The notes: a model not told the origin generated them from the letters alone. Numbered from the stretch's first letter, positions 1 to 6,595 are shown. The stretch is DNA of 32,542 nt from Roseburia sp. (GCA_017549185.1 JAFYVJ010000077.1:1-32542), one strand, 5' to 3'. Numbers and translations are program-made.

Positions 1-347
1 ATAAATGAAAGTGTAACTTCCTCTAACCGAATATCATCTACATGTGCTTCATTCGATTTATACAGATACGCATATGCTATCCCCTTTAAGAACACATCAT
101 AATTTAATGAATCTGACGGCGACTTATATTCTATTAAATTATATTTGTCAAATATTTTTCCAATTTCATTTTTAATCTCACAATCATGCTTCTTCTTTAC
201 AACCAACATATCCACTCGCAATGGCAGTGTATTTAAAATTACCTCCTCCGCAAATTCTAAGTCCTCCTTATTCTCCCGCAGTTCTAAGTGCATTGCACCA
301 TAAAACCCGGGATGCCATTGTACCTTTTTGTCTTTTGTCATAGGCAT
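1..347 (-). CDS. Rpn-family PD-(D/E)XK nuclease, copy 1 (N-terminal part, cut by window edge)
   Basis: This is the 5' part of a gene that runs off the left edge. Its translation begins MPMTKDKKVQWHPGFYG and is nearly identical over 347 nt to copy 2 at 1134-1480, with only scattered base changes. It contains the nuclease core: the Asp of LRVDMLVV and the Glu/Lys of IEYK, followed by the conserved segment DSLNYDVFLKGIAYAYLYK. Rpn proteins are DNA nucleases that raise RecA-independent recombination, and some act in phage defence. Here the start is ATG, while copies 2 and 3 have TTG at the same place followed by CCT-ATG. A GGAAGG ribosome binding site lies 5 nt upstream. The C-terminal half, which is the variable part of the family, is outside the window, so intactness cannot be judged. 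Confidence 0.85.
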   Translation of the reverse strand, partial: MPMTKDKKVQWHPGFYGAMHLELRENKEDLEFAEEVILNTLPLRVDMLVVKKKHDCEIKNEIGKIFDKYNLIEYKSPSDSLNYDVFLKGIAYAYLYKSNEAHVDDIRLEEVTLSF

Positions 348-540
348 ACTTTCCTTCCTTTATATTGTTTTCTTTCACTTGGGAACTATGGCGAAACGCC
401 GGAATTGTCCAAGTAGATGCCATAGAGCTGGCATATGATTGTTTTCAGATAACAATCGAATTAAAAAACACGAATACTTACTGAATATTTTCAGTGTAGC
501 ACTCGTGTTTCTTCTTTGCAACTTATTTAAAATTATTTTT
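348..540 (-). repeat. Structured upstream module of the Rpn genes, copy 1
   Basis: About 190 nt shared with 1481-1715 and 2891-3126. Read on the minus strand it holds, in order, a terminator-like hairpin, a small stem-loop (438-456), a second inverted repeat around TATGGC/GCCATA, and a GGAAGG ribosome binding site. The similarity between modules is higher than between the coding bodies. Copy 1 ends at about 540, earlier than the other two, where it meets the 3' end of the copy 2 gene. Confidence 0.8.
466..510 (-). terminator. Terminator-like hairpin between Rpn copy 2 and copy 1
   Basis: The outer stem AAACACGA/TCGTGTTT (466-473 with 503-510) and inner stem ACTGA/TCAGT enclose a short loop. 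In the minus direction the hairpin is followed by a run of six T. It lies just past the stop codon of Rpn copy 2, so it would end that transcript. Being part of the repeated module, it could also act as an attenuator for copy 1. Confidence 0.55.
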
Positions 541-562
541 CTGTAACCTTTATACAAATAAA

Positions 563-814
563 TTATACGATATCTGCCTCTGCTTTAAATTCTTCTATAG
601 TTTCTACTCTGGCAGCAAGCTTATTCCATTTCCTTAACTTTTCTAGTTCTGTCTCATTTAATATTTTTTGTCTCAAATCTTCAGGTACTGTTCCATATTC
701 TTCCAGCAACTCAATTATTGCTTCAGCTTTTCCTTGCACACTTCCATTATTAAATCCACTATTAAATGCTTCGTCTATCTTTGGTTGTACTATCTCTGCC
801 CATGCCTTTGTCAT
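563..814 (-). CDS. Possible intragenic RpnS-like small protein inside Rpn copy 2
   Basis: Inside the copy 2 gene, in the same frame, the codon for Met at 812-814 (MTKAWAEIVQP) is preceded by GAGGGAG at 821-827 with a 6-nt spacer, a near-ideal ribosome binding site. Translation from here would give 83 residues comprising only the C-terminal domain, without nuclease residues. In E. coli and relatives, rpn genes are known to make such a C-terminal protein from an internal start, and it blocks the toxic full-length protein. Copy 3 has an equally good internal site at the matching position, which supports function. Expression is not shown by sequence alone. Confidence 0.4.
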   Translation of the reverse strand: MTKAWAEIVQPKIDEAFNSGFNNGSVQGKAEAIIELLEEYGTVPEDLRQKILNETELEKLRKWNKLAARVETIEEFKAEADIV

Positions 815-1480
815 CTCATTCTCCCTCACTTTCTGAACGATTTCTCTATTTACACTTTCCATTACTTCCCATACTGAATCCAAATAATTCACATCATCCA
901 AACTCTCCATACTTTGTGAAACATCCAGAAACTTTACTATCTGTTCTTCCTTTACTCTATTTGAAAGTACATTTAGCCAAATATGATTCTTATCACTTAA
1001 TTCTCTTGAAACGATTATCTGTATTTTAATATACCCTTCTTTAATTATATAATAAATCCCCAATCCTTTTTCTTCAATAATAAACTTCTCATTTCTTAAT
1101 ATTTTAAATAACTTTACCGGCTTCATCTCCCTTATAAATGAAAGTGTAACTTCCTCTAACCGAATATCATCTACATGTGCTTCATTCGATTTATACAGAT
1201 ACGCATATGCTATCCCCTTTAAGAACACATCATAATTTAATGAATCTGACGGTGACTTATATTCTATTAAATTATATCTGCCAAATATTTTTCCAATTTC
1301 ATTTTTAATTTCACAATCATGCTTCTTCTTTACAACCAACATATCCACTCGCAATGGCAGTGTATTTAAAATTACCTCCTCCGCAAATTCTAAGTCTTCC
1401 TTATTCTCCCGTAGTTCTAAATGCATTGCACCATAAAACCCGGGATGCCATTGTACCTTTTTGTCTTTTGTCATAGGCAA
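563..1480 (-). CDS. Rpn-family PD-(D/E)XK nuclease / putative transposase, copy 2 (complete)
   Basis: A 305-residue member of the Rpn family (recombination-promoting nuclease, PD-(D/E)XK fold). Visible catalytic residues are Asp46 in LRVDMLVV and Glu73/Lys75 in LIEYK, the D-x(26)-E-x-K pattern of the fold. The N-terminal 100 residues match copies 1 and 3. The C-terminal third is charged and helical, with a GFNNG stretch at about 240-247, and differs from copy 3 after that. The start is TTG at 1480 (GGAAGG, 5 nt spacing) or the ATG two codons later; TTG has the better spacing. An internal ATG at 814 has its own strong ribosome binding site and is listed separately. The family is known to cut DNA and promote recombination; a defence role is established only for some members, so it is an inference here. 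Confidence 0.88.
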   Translation of the reverse strand: MPMTKDKKVQWHPGFYGAMHLELRENKEDLEFAEEVILNTLPLRVDMLVVKKKHDCEIKNEIGKIFGRYNLIEYKSPSDSLNYDVFLKGIAYAYLYKSNEAHVDDIRLEEVTLSFIREMKPVKLFKILRNEKFIIEEKGLGIYYIIKEGYIKIQIIVSRELSDKNHIWLNVLSNRVKEEQIVKFLDVSQSMESLDDVNYLDSVWEVMESVNREIVQKVRENEMTKAWAEIVQPKIDEAFNSGFNNGSVQGKAEAIIELLEEYGTVPEDLRQKILNETELEKLRKWNKLAARVETIEEFKAEADIV

Positions 1481-1715
1481 ACTTTCCTTCCTGTATATAG
1501 TTTTCTTTCACTTGGGAACTATGGCGAAATGCCGGAATTGTCCAAGTAGATGCCATAGAGCTGGCATATGATTGTTATCTGAAAACAATCGAATTAAAAA
1601 ACGCGAATACTCACTGAATATTTTCAGTATAACATTCGCGCTTTTTGTTTGCAACTTATTTTTTAATACAGCACCTAGCAATAACAAAGAAAGATATATC
1701 TGCCCCCTGCACTTT
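1481..1715 (-). repeat. Structured upstream module of the Rpn genes, copy 2
   Basis: Same module as at 348-540 and 2891-3126, here extending further to the AAGTGCAG boundary (minus strand). It contains the stem-loop at 1571-1589 whose loop is inverted relative to the other two copies, and the terminator-like hairpin at 1600-1642. Confidence 0.8.
1600..1642 (-). terminator. Terminator-like hairpin upstream of Rpn copy 2
   Basis: The stem CGCGAAT/ATTCGCG (1602-1608 with 1634-1640) encloses the inner ACTGA/TCAGT stem and is followed on the minus strand by a T run. Relative to copy 1 (CACGAAT with CTCGTG) both arms have changed, so pairing is kept. Confidence 0.5.
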
Positions 1716-1718
1716 CAT

Positions 1719-1907
1719 TCAAATCCTTTTAATCATCGTATATCCATCTGGTGCAGCTACATTTTTATCCTTGCTGCTGACCACCTTGATATCCTTTAAC
1801 GGATTTTCACTGCCTCTTCTCTTACAAAGGTATCATGAACCTTTTTCATCTCTCTTATACACCCCTGTACCCGCTAATATCACCCATGATATAACTCTTA
1901 TAGACAT
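1719..1907 (-). pseudogene. Gene remnant resembling an MABP domain, with in-frame stop
   Basis: Reading on the minus strand from an ATG at 1907 gives 24 residues, a TGA stop, then 37 further residues in the same frame to a second stop at 1719. The second part includes YLCKRRG, PLKDIKVV and PDGYTMIK, which fits the MABP (MVB12-associated beta-prism) pattern of a YLxYxR strand, a PITDI strand and a PxGYxxI strand. The TGA could be a mutated TGG, giving GSWYLCKRRG. No ribosome binding site is clear and only one prism segment remains, so it is probably a leftover of a larger gene broken when the Rpn units were inserted. The family call rests on pattern memory and is tentative. Confidence 0.3.
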
Positions 1908-2023
1908 ATCGGCTTTTTTAGTTTAAAATTAATGCTTAAAATATAAAATCCAATTATCAAGCAAAGCACTTTTGCAACACTCATGCTTTCTTGCTACAAA
2001 CTATTTTGGGTTCATTATATACT

Positions 2024-2221
2024 TTATTTCATCTCTGCCAATGCTTTCTCTACTAACTCATCACTTAACCCTGCACACTCCTGTGCCAATTCTTTCGTCA
2101 TTCCTTTTCTTATCATATTTTTGAAAGAACTTATACTGCCATTATTAAATCCATTATCAAATCCATTATTAAACGCTTCCTCTAATTCTGGTTTCATTAT
2201 CTCTGCTAATCCTTTACACAC
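2024..2221 (-). CDS. Possible intragenic RpnS-like small protein inside Rpn copy 3
   Basis: A GTG codon at 2219-2221, in the Rpn frame, is preceded by AGGGAGG at 2230-2236 with an 8-nt spacer. Translation from GTG would give 65 residues (VCKGLAEIMKPELEEAF onward) covering only the C-terminal domain. The position matches the internal ATG of copy 2 within a few codons, although the surrounding DNA has diverged. This is consistent with a conserved internal antitoxin start as described for other Rpn genes. Confidence 0.38.
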   Translation of the reverse strand: MCKGLAEIMKPELEEAFNNGFDNGFNNGSISSFKNMIRKGMTKELAQECAGLSDELVEKALAEMK

Positions 2222-2890
2222 TTTTTCATCCTCCCTTATTTTCCGAATCACTTCTTGATTGACTGTTGCCACAATATCCCATAACGAATCAGCATAATTC
2301 TGTTCATCTAATTTGTTTAACCCTTGTGCTGTTTTTAAGAAAGTTAATACTTGATTTTTTTTCATCTTATCTGAAAGAGCATTTAACCAAATATGATTTT
2401 CTTCTCGCAGTTCTCTTGTAACTATTATCTGTATTTTGATATATTTTTCTTTAATTATATAATATATCCCCGGATATTTTTGTTCAACATCAAATTTTTC
2501 TTCACGAAGTTTTTTTATTAATTTAATAGGTTTCGCTTCACGAATGAACGAAAGTGTAACTTCTTCTAAACATATTTCATCTACATGCTCCTCATTCGAC
2601 TTATATAAGTATGCATATGCGATTCCTTTTAAAAATACATCGTAATTAAGCGAATCTGATGGAGATTTGTACTCTATCAGATTATGCTTATCAAATAGTT
2701 TTCCAATCTCGTTTTGAATTTCACAAGAGATTTTCTTTTTCACTACTAACATATCTACTCGTAGCGGTAATGTATTTAATATTAATTCTTTTGTAAACTC
2801 TAAATCTTCCTTATTCTCCCGCAGTTCTAAGTGCATTGCACCATAAAACCCGGGATGCCATTGTACCTTTTTGTCTTTTGTCATAGGCAA
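2024..2890 (-). CDS. Rpn-family PD-(D/E)XK nuclease / putative transposase, copy 3 (complete)
   Basis: A 288-residue relative of copies 1 and 2. The first 30 codons and the upstream module are almost identical in DNA to copy 2, then the coding sequence diverges clearly while the protein stays similar. The nuclease residues are kept: Asp46 in LRVDMLVV, Glu73 and Lys75 in LIEYK, then DSLNYDVFLKGIAYAYLYK. The C-terminus has repeated GFDNG/GFNNG units and a tail (about 230-288) unrelated to that of copy 2. The start is TTG at 2890, or the ATG two codons in; GGAAGG lies 5 nt before TTG. The gene appears intact. It is more diverged, so probably the older copy, with its 5' end later homogenised by recombination (inference). 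Confidence 0.87.
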   Translation of the reverse strand: MPMTKDKKVQWHPGFYGAMHLELRENKEDLEFTKELILNTLPLRVDMLVVKKKISCEIQNEIGKLFDKHNLIEYKSPSDSLNYDVFLKGIAYAYLYKSNEEHVDEICLEEVTLSFIREAKPIKLIKKLREEKFDVEQKYPGIYYIIKEKYIKIQIIVTRELREENHIWLNALSDKMKKNQVLTFLKTAQGLNKLDEQNYADSLWDIVATVNQEVIRKIREDEKVCKGLAEIMKPELEEAFNNGFDNGFNNGSISSFKNMIRKGMTKELAQECAGLSDELVEKALAEMK

Positions 2891-3126
2891 ACTTTCCTTC
2901 CTGTATATAGTTTTCTTTCACTTGGGAACTATGGCGAAACGCCGGAATTGTCCAAGTAGATGCCATAGAGCTGGCATATGATTGTTTTCAGATAACAATC
3001 GAATTAAAAAAACACGAATACTTACTGAATGTTTTCAGTATATCATTCGCGTTTCTTATTAGCAACTTATTTTTTTAATATCGTACCTAGTAATAGCAAA
3101 GATAGATATATCTGTCTCCTGCACTT
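2891..3126 (-). repeat. Structured upstream module of the Rpn genes, copy 3
   Basis: Third copy of the module at 348-540 and 1481-1715. It runs to the same AAGTGCAG boundary as copy 2 and there abuts sequence belonging to the pseG 3' region. Confidence 0.8.
3010..3056 (-). terminator. Terminator-like hairpin upstream of Rpn copy 3
   Basis: Arms 3013-3019 (CACGAAT) and 3045-3051 (ATTCGCG) pair with one G-U wobble when read on the minus strand, with the inner ACTGA/TCAGT stem and a following T run. It is the first complete terminator-like structure after pseG and may end the pse operon transcript. Confidence 0.45.
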
Positions 3127-3129
3127 ACC

Positions 3130-3151
3130 AATAATTCTAACGGAGGTCTAT
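3130..3151. other. Single arm of a split terminator after pseG
   Basis: This stretch contains ATTCTAACGGAGGTCTAT, which matches an arm of the complete hairpin terminator at 6177-6218. The complementary arm is missing, and the Rpn repeat module begins a few bases away. The simplest reading is that the pseG terminator was cut when the Rpn unit arrived. Confidence 0.5.
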
Positions 3152-3156
3152 CGCTT

Positions 3157-4188
3157 TTACTTCGACAAACTTGCACCATGGATAAGCTTCATCCATGCTT
3201 CTGCAATACGCCTTGCACCTTTTCCATCTACAATGCTTCGCATTTTTCTTGAACGTTCCTGGCGCAGCTCTTTATCATCTTTATATTCCACTATCATTTT
3301 CGTCACATTCTCGATAACATTATCATATCTAACGTCACCTGCATAATCGATGATATCATCTTCTGCAAACTTTTTCACATTATCGAACTGATTATCTGCA
3401 AGTGAAAATGATATCGTCGGTGTTCCACAGGCACATAGTTCATATAAAGTCGTACCACCTGCTGAAACTGCCAAATCAGCTTCCTGCATATACTTTTCCA
3501 TATCTGTCACAGCCTGATAAATACAAATATTTTCACAATTTTTATACTTGTTCACAAGCTGCTCATATCCTTCATAATATCTTCCACATATTACTGTTAT
3601 ATTTCTAAAAGCTACTGTATCTATTTCTTCTAACACACCTGCTAAGATATGTTTTTCATCGTTCCCCCCAGACATCAAAAGCAGTGTTTCTACTTTCTCT
3701 CGAATGACTTTGTCCTCGATATTCTGGAATTCTTTTCGAAGTGGCATATATTGAGGTCCAAGATATAATTTTACATCCGGGTAATTTGAGGAATATTTAA
3801 ACTTCTCCCAATAGTTCGCATAACAAATAATTGCATCGACATCATAATGAAATGCATTTAAATCATCCAGATATATAATCCTTGTCACCTTAGATAACTT
3901 TTTTAAATATTCTTCCGTTACTTGGTAGCTGTCAATTAAAATGGATGCGATTTCCCGCTCTGCAATTATATTGTTAAGGACTGGCAACTCTGACTCCATG
4001 TCATCCCACTTTGTATGCAAAACCAATGTCTCATGTCCACGTTTTTCAACAAGAGGAACTGCCTGCTCGTCTGCCAAAATGAATATTACTTTTTCTCCTA
4101 ATTCTTTCGCTGCATCTGCAATCGACAAACATCGCATTACATGTCCACTCGCAATTACAGAATTCATGTCTGTTCTAATATATAACAT
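3157..4188 (-). CDS. pseG: UDP-2,4-diacetamido-2,4,6-trideoxy-beta-L-altropyranose hydrolase (PseG-like)
   Basis: A 343-residue GT-B-fold sugar-nucleotide hydrolase, which removes UDP from the UDP-linked pseudaminic acid precursor in the cytoplasm. The N-terminal signature GHVMRC at 15-20 holds the histidine expected to be catalytic. The C-terminal half carries the UDP-binding region, with LLLMSGGND at about 166 and SAGGTTLYELCACGTPTI at about 240, typical of MurG-like folds. The start has AGAGGA 5 nt upstream. It follows pseI by 31 nt and is the last gene of the operon. A legionaminic-type hydrolase (NeuC/LegG) is unlikely because those belong to the epimerase-2 family. The PseI-type synthase next door supports the pseudaminic route. 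Confidence 0.85.
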   Translation of the reverse strand: MLYIRTDMNSVIASGHVMRCLSIADAAKELGEKVIFILADEQAVPLVEKRGHETLVLHTKWDDMESELPVLNNIIAEREIASILIDSYQVTEEYLKKLSKVTRIIYLDDLNAFHYDVDAIICYANYWEKFKYSSNYPDVKLYLGPQYMPLRKEFQNIEDKVIREKVETLLLMSGGNDEKHILAGVLEEIDTVAFRNITVICGRYYEGYEQLVNKYKNCENICIYQAVTDMEKYMQEADLAVSAGGTTLYELCACGTPTISFSLADNQFDNVKKFAEDDIIDYAGDVRYDNVIENVTKMIVEYKDDKELRQERSRKMRSIVDGKGARRIAEAWMKLIHGASLSK

Positions 4189-4219
4189 AACTATCCTCTG
4201 CTACCGCCATCAACCGTTT

Positions 4220-5275
4220 TTATCTTTTTCCAATCATATCAAGTTTTAATGGCGTTCCACGTTCTATATCAACCAACGCCACTTGACCTAGGATTTCTTT
4301 ATAATATTTCGGTTCCATTCCATATCCTGGTCTGATAACCCTAATATTCTTTTCTGTAATCACTTCCCCGGCCTTGATGGACTCTGTACAGAAAATCGAC
4401 TTTCTAAATGTTAAGTTTGTCTTTTCCTGACTTGATGGTCCGTATTTTACAATACCAATCGCTTTTTCTGCTTGTCTGATATCTTTTACCATTTGTGCAA
4501 ACTCTTCCGGATTCATAGAAAAAGAAGAGTCTGGATTCTCAATTGCTCTATCTAAGCAAAAATGCTTTTCAATTACCTTTGCACCTAACGCTACCGCTGT
4601 CACTGCACCTACCGATCCCATTGAATGGTCTGACAAACCAACCAGTACACCAAATGTTTCTCCCATATTCTTCATTGTCATCAGGTTCATCTCATCTGTA
4701 ATTGCAGGATATGCACTTGCACATCTTAACAACACAATCTGCTCATTTCCCTGAGCACGGATTACTCTTACTGCCTCATCAATCTCTGCTAATGTAGACA
4801 TTCCCGTTGACATAATAATCGGTTTTCCTTTTGATGCTACATATTCAATCAACGGAATATCTACCAACTCAAAAGATGCTATCTTATAAAACTCTACCCC
4901 TAGCTCTTCCAAAAAATCTACTGCCGAAAAATCAAATGGTGTAGAAAAAAAGTCTATCCCTACTTTATCAGCCTCTGCCTTTAACTCTGCATGCCATTCC
5001 CACGGAGTATACGCTTTTCCATATAACTGATACAGATTCTCTCCTTTCCATGTACCATCTCCAATATGAAAATATTCATTATTACAGTCCATGGTAATCG
5101 TATCCGGTGTATATGTCTGTAATTTCACACAGTCTGCACCTGCTTCTTTTGCTGCCCTGATAATTGCTTTTGCATTCTCAATACTTCCTGCATGATTTCC
5201 AGACATTTCAGCTATAATATAGGCTGGTGTTGATATTCCTATCGTCGAACGACTATTTATCTTAATATCCTGCAT
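4220..5275 (-). CDS. pseI: Pseudaminic acid synthase (NeuB family, PseI-like)
   Basis: A 351-residue NeuB-family synthase that condenses the 6-deoxy hexosamine product of PseG with phosphoenolpyruvate. The TIM-barrel domain (about 15-280) begins with YIIAEMSGNHAGS and carries VKLQTYTPDTIT and the stretch LYQLYGKAYTPWEWH, which is characteristic of the PseI branch rather than sialic acid NeuB. Further marks are FSTPFD, KIASFE and STGMS. The C-terminal SAF antifreeze-like domain (about 290-351) contains KAGEVIT and IRPGYGMEP. The start lies one base past the stop of pseF (TAG-T-ATG), with GAGGG inside the end of pseF, so translation is probably coupled. Full length for the family. Confidence 0.92.
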   Translation of the reverse strand: MQDIKINSRSTIGISTPAYIIAEMSGNHAGSIENAKAIIRAAKEAGADCVKLQTYTPDTITMDCNNEYFHIGDGTWKGENLYQLYGKAYTPWEWHAELKAEADKVGIDFFSTPFDFSAVDFLEELGVEFYKIASFELVDIPLIEYVASKGKPIIMSTGMSTLAEIDEAVRVIRAQGNEQIVLLRCASAYPAITDEMNLMTMKNMGETFGVLVGLSDHSMGSVGAVTAVALGAKVIEKHFCLDRAIENPDSSFSMNPEEFAQMVKDIRQAEKAIGIVKYGPSSQEKTNLTFRKSIFCTESIKAGEVITEKNIRVIRPGYGMEPKYYKEILGQVALVDIERGTPLKLDMIGKR

Positions 5276-5276
5276 A

Positions 5277-5972
5277 CTATTTTCCCTCTTTCATCATCTG
5301 ATACTTTAATTCCGCTAATTTCCAATCTATTTCATTATCAATATCCTGAACCTCTAACTCAGATACAATGATTGGCCGCGTATTCTCTGTTACCAGCTTT
5401 TTTGTCTCCATAAATCGTTCCACCTCGAAACAATAGAACTGCCCACAATCATGATACATTGCTTCAATATCCTGTGAACGTTTTTGTGAATATTCAGGAA
5501 ATGCATAAGATAACATATCTTCTCTTATATACATTCCTCGCATTGGTGGAAATGAAAATGCCGTTACAGGCATTACCGAATCAGCCTCCGTACTCACAAG
5601 TAGTTCCATTGCAGTTTTTAGCTTCTCCGCTGTAACAAATGGGGCTGTTGGATAAATACAACACGCATACTCATACACTTTACCAATTGCTCTATATTCT
5701 TCCAAAACCTCACATATTACATCTGCCGTTGTAGCATAATCATTTGCTGTGTTTACTGATCTCATAAATGGAACTTTCGCACCATACTGTTTCGCAATTC
5801 CTGCAATCTCTTCATCGTCTGTTGAAACCATAACCTCATCAAATACACCTGATTCAATAGCCGATTCAATTGAGTATGCAATAATCGGCTTCTCACAAAA
5901 TTCTTTTATGTTCTTTCGTGGAATTCTTTTGCTTCCTCCACGTGCTGTAATAATGGCTACTGTCTTACTCAT
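5277..5972 (-). CDS. pseF: Pseudaminic acid cytidylyltransferase (CMP-sugar synthase)
   Basis: A 231-residue CMP-NeuAc-synthetase-like nucleotidyltransferase that activates the nonulosonic acid with CTP. The N-terminal CTP-binding motif IITARGGSKRIPRKNI and the following STDDEEIA, CCIYPTAPFV and FSFPPMRG segments are typical of PseF. I place the start at the ATG at 5972 (MSKTVAIITARGG): AAGGAG lies 7 nt upstream. The longer frame from 5999 would read through that site and adds residues (MDYYIRSLG) absent from the family. First gene of the pseF-pseI-pseG operon, with a good promoter about 36 nt upstream. The product likely decorates flagellin or a surface glycan (inference). Confidence 0.9.
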   Translation of the reverse strand: MSKTVAIITARGGSKRIPRKNIKEFCEKPIIAYSIESAIESGVFDEVMVSTDDEEIAGIAKQYGAKVPFMRSVNTANDYATTADVICEVLEEYRAIGKVYEYACCIYPTAPFVTAEKLKTAMELLVSTEADSVMPVTAFSFPPMRGMYIREDMLSYAFPEYSQKRSQDIEAMYHDCGQFYCFEVERFMETKKLVTENTRPIIVSELEVQDIDNEIDWKLAELKYQMMKEGK

Positions 5973-6007
5973 CCCTAGACTCCTTATATAATAATCCATC
6001 TATACTT

Positions 6008-6035
6008 AGTATAGCAGTTTTATTCTAAATTACAA
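6008..6035 (-). promoter_or_regulatory. Promoter of the pse operon
   Basis: On the minus strand TTGTAA (6030-6035), a 16-nt spacer and TATACT (6008-6013) form a sigma-A-type promoter. The -10 box sits in an inverted repeat CTATAC-TTA-GTATAG (6000-6014), which could be an operator. Confidence 0.6.
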
Positions 6036-6080
6036 TTTAATTGCATTCTGATTTATCATATTTTTCCAGTTTTCTTTTCC

Positions 6081-6161
6081 GCACAACTTTTATTCCACGC
6101 GCGTAGCTGCTCATCGTTTGCACGTAGTGCTTTTATTCTATAGAAAAGTTATAGGCTTTCC
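6081..6161 (+). repeat. 80-nt dispersed repeat, copy 1 (truncated)
   Basis: Shares about 80 nt with 24282-24362, including CGTAGCTG, CATCGTTTGCAC, TAGTGCTTTTATTCTATAG and ATAGGCTTTC. This copy lacks the right arm that in copy 2 closes a 13-bp stem. It sits between the pse promoter and the terminator of the response regulator. Confidence 0.75.
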
Positions 6162-6176
6162 TGAGAAGAACAAAAA

Positions 6177-6218
6177 CCTCCGTTAGAATTATTCATTACT
6201 TCTAACGGAGGTCTATTT
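6177..6218 (-). terminator. Terminator of the kinase/receiver operon (bidirectional-type)
   Basis: Perfect 12-bp stem CCTCCGTTAGAA (6177-6188) with TTCTAACGGAGG (6200-6211), loop of 11 nt. It is flanked by T runs in both directions, so it can end transcripts from either side. It directly follows the receiver gene stop. Confidence 0.85.
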
Positions 6219-6224
6219 TTTCTT

Positions 6225-6590
6225 TTATACTCCCTTTAACACTTCTTCTACTGTACTCAGTAATCGTTCTCTTTCCACTGGTTTTAACAAGTACCCTTTT
6301 GGATTTAACTTTAACGCTGAGGAAACATACTCCATTCTATTCATACCGGTTAAGAACACAACGGGTATGTTTTTTAGTTCTTCATTTGAATAAATCTTCT
6401 CTACAGTTTCTATTCCACTCAACACCGGCATTTCGTAATCCATCAATATTAAATCAACCCGTTCTTCTTTTAAAATTTGTAATGCCTGAGTTCCGGAAAT
6501 TGCAGCTAAAACCTCATAATCTTTTTCTAACATCGCTTTTATTCCTCGTAAAATTACAGGACTATCGTCTACAACTAAAACGCGTTTCAT
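6225..6590 (-). CDS. Stand-alone response regulator receiver (CheY-like)
   Basis: A 121-residue single REC domain with no output domain. The acidic pair Asp8/Asp9 in LVVDDS, the phospho-acceptor Asp51 in LILMDYEMP, Thr81 in FLTG and Lys103 in LLKP are all present, so it should be phosphorylatable. It starts 5 nt after the stop of the hybrid histidine kinase gene and is surely co-transcribed with it. The likely role is a diffusible phosphorelay intermediate or a CheY-like effector acting by protein contact; the HPt domain at the end of the neighbouring kinase is the probable phosphodonor. The target is not visible here. Confidence 0.92.
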   Translation of the reverse strand: MKRVLVVDDSPVILRGIKAMLEKDYEVLAAISGTQALQILKEERVDLILMDYEMPVLSGIETVEKIYSNEELKNIPVVFLTGMNRMEYVSSALKLNPKGYLLKPVERERLLSTVEEVLKGV

Positions 6591-6595
6591 AGTTC

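Noticed and set aside
375-557. 60-codon minus-strand frame in the first Rpn module
   Set aside because: It runs through the terminator-like hairpin and module repeats; the same frame is not kept in the other two modules.
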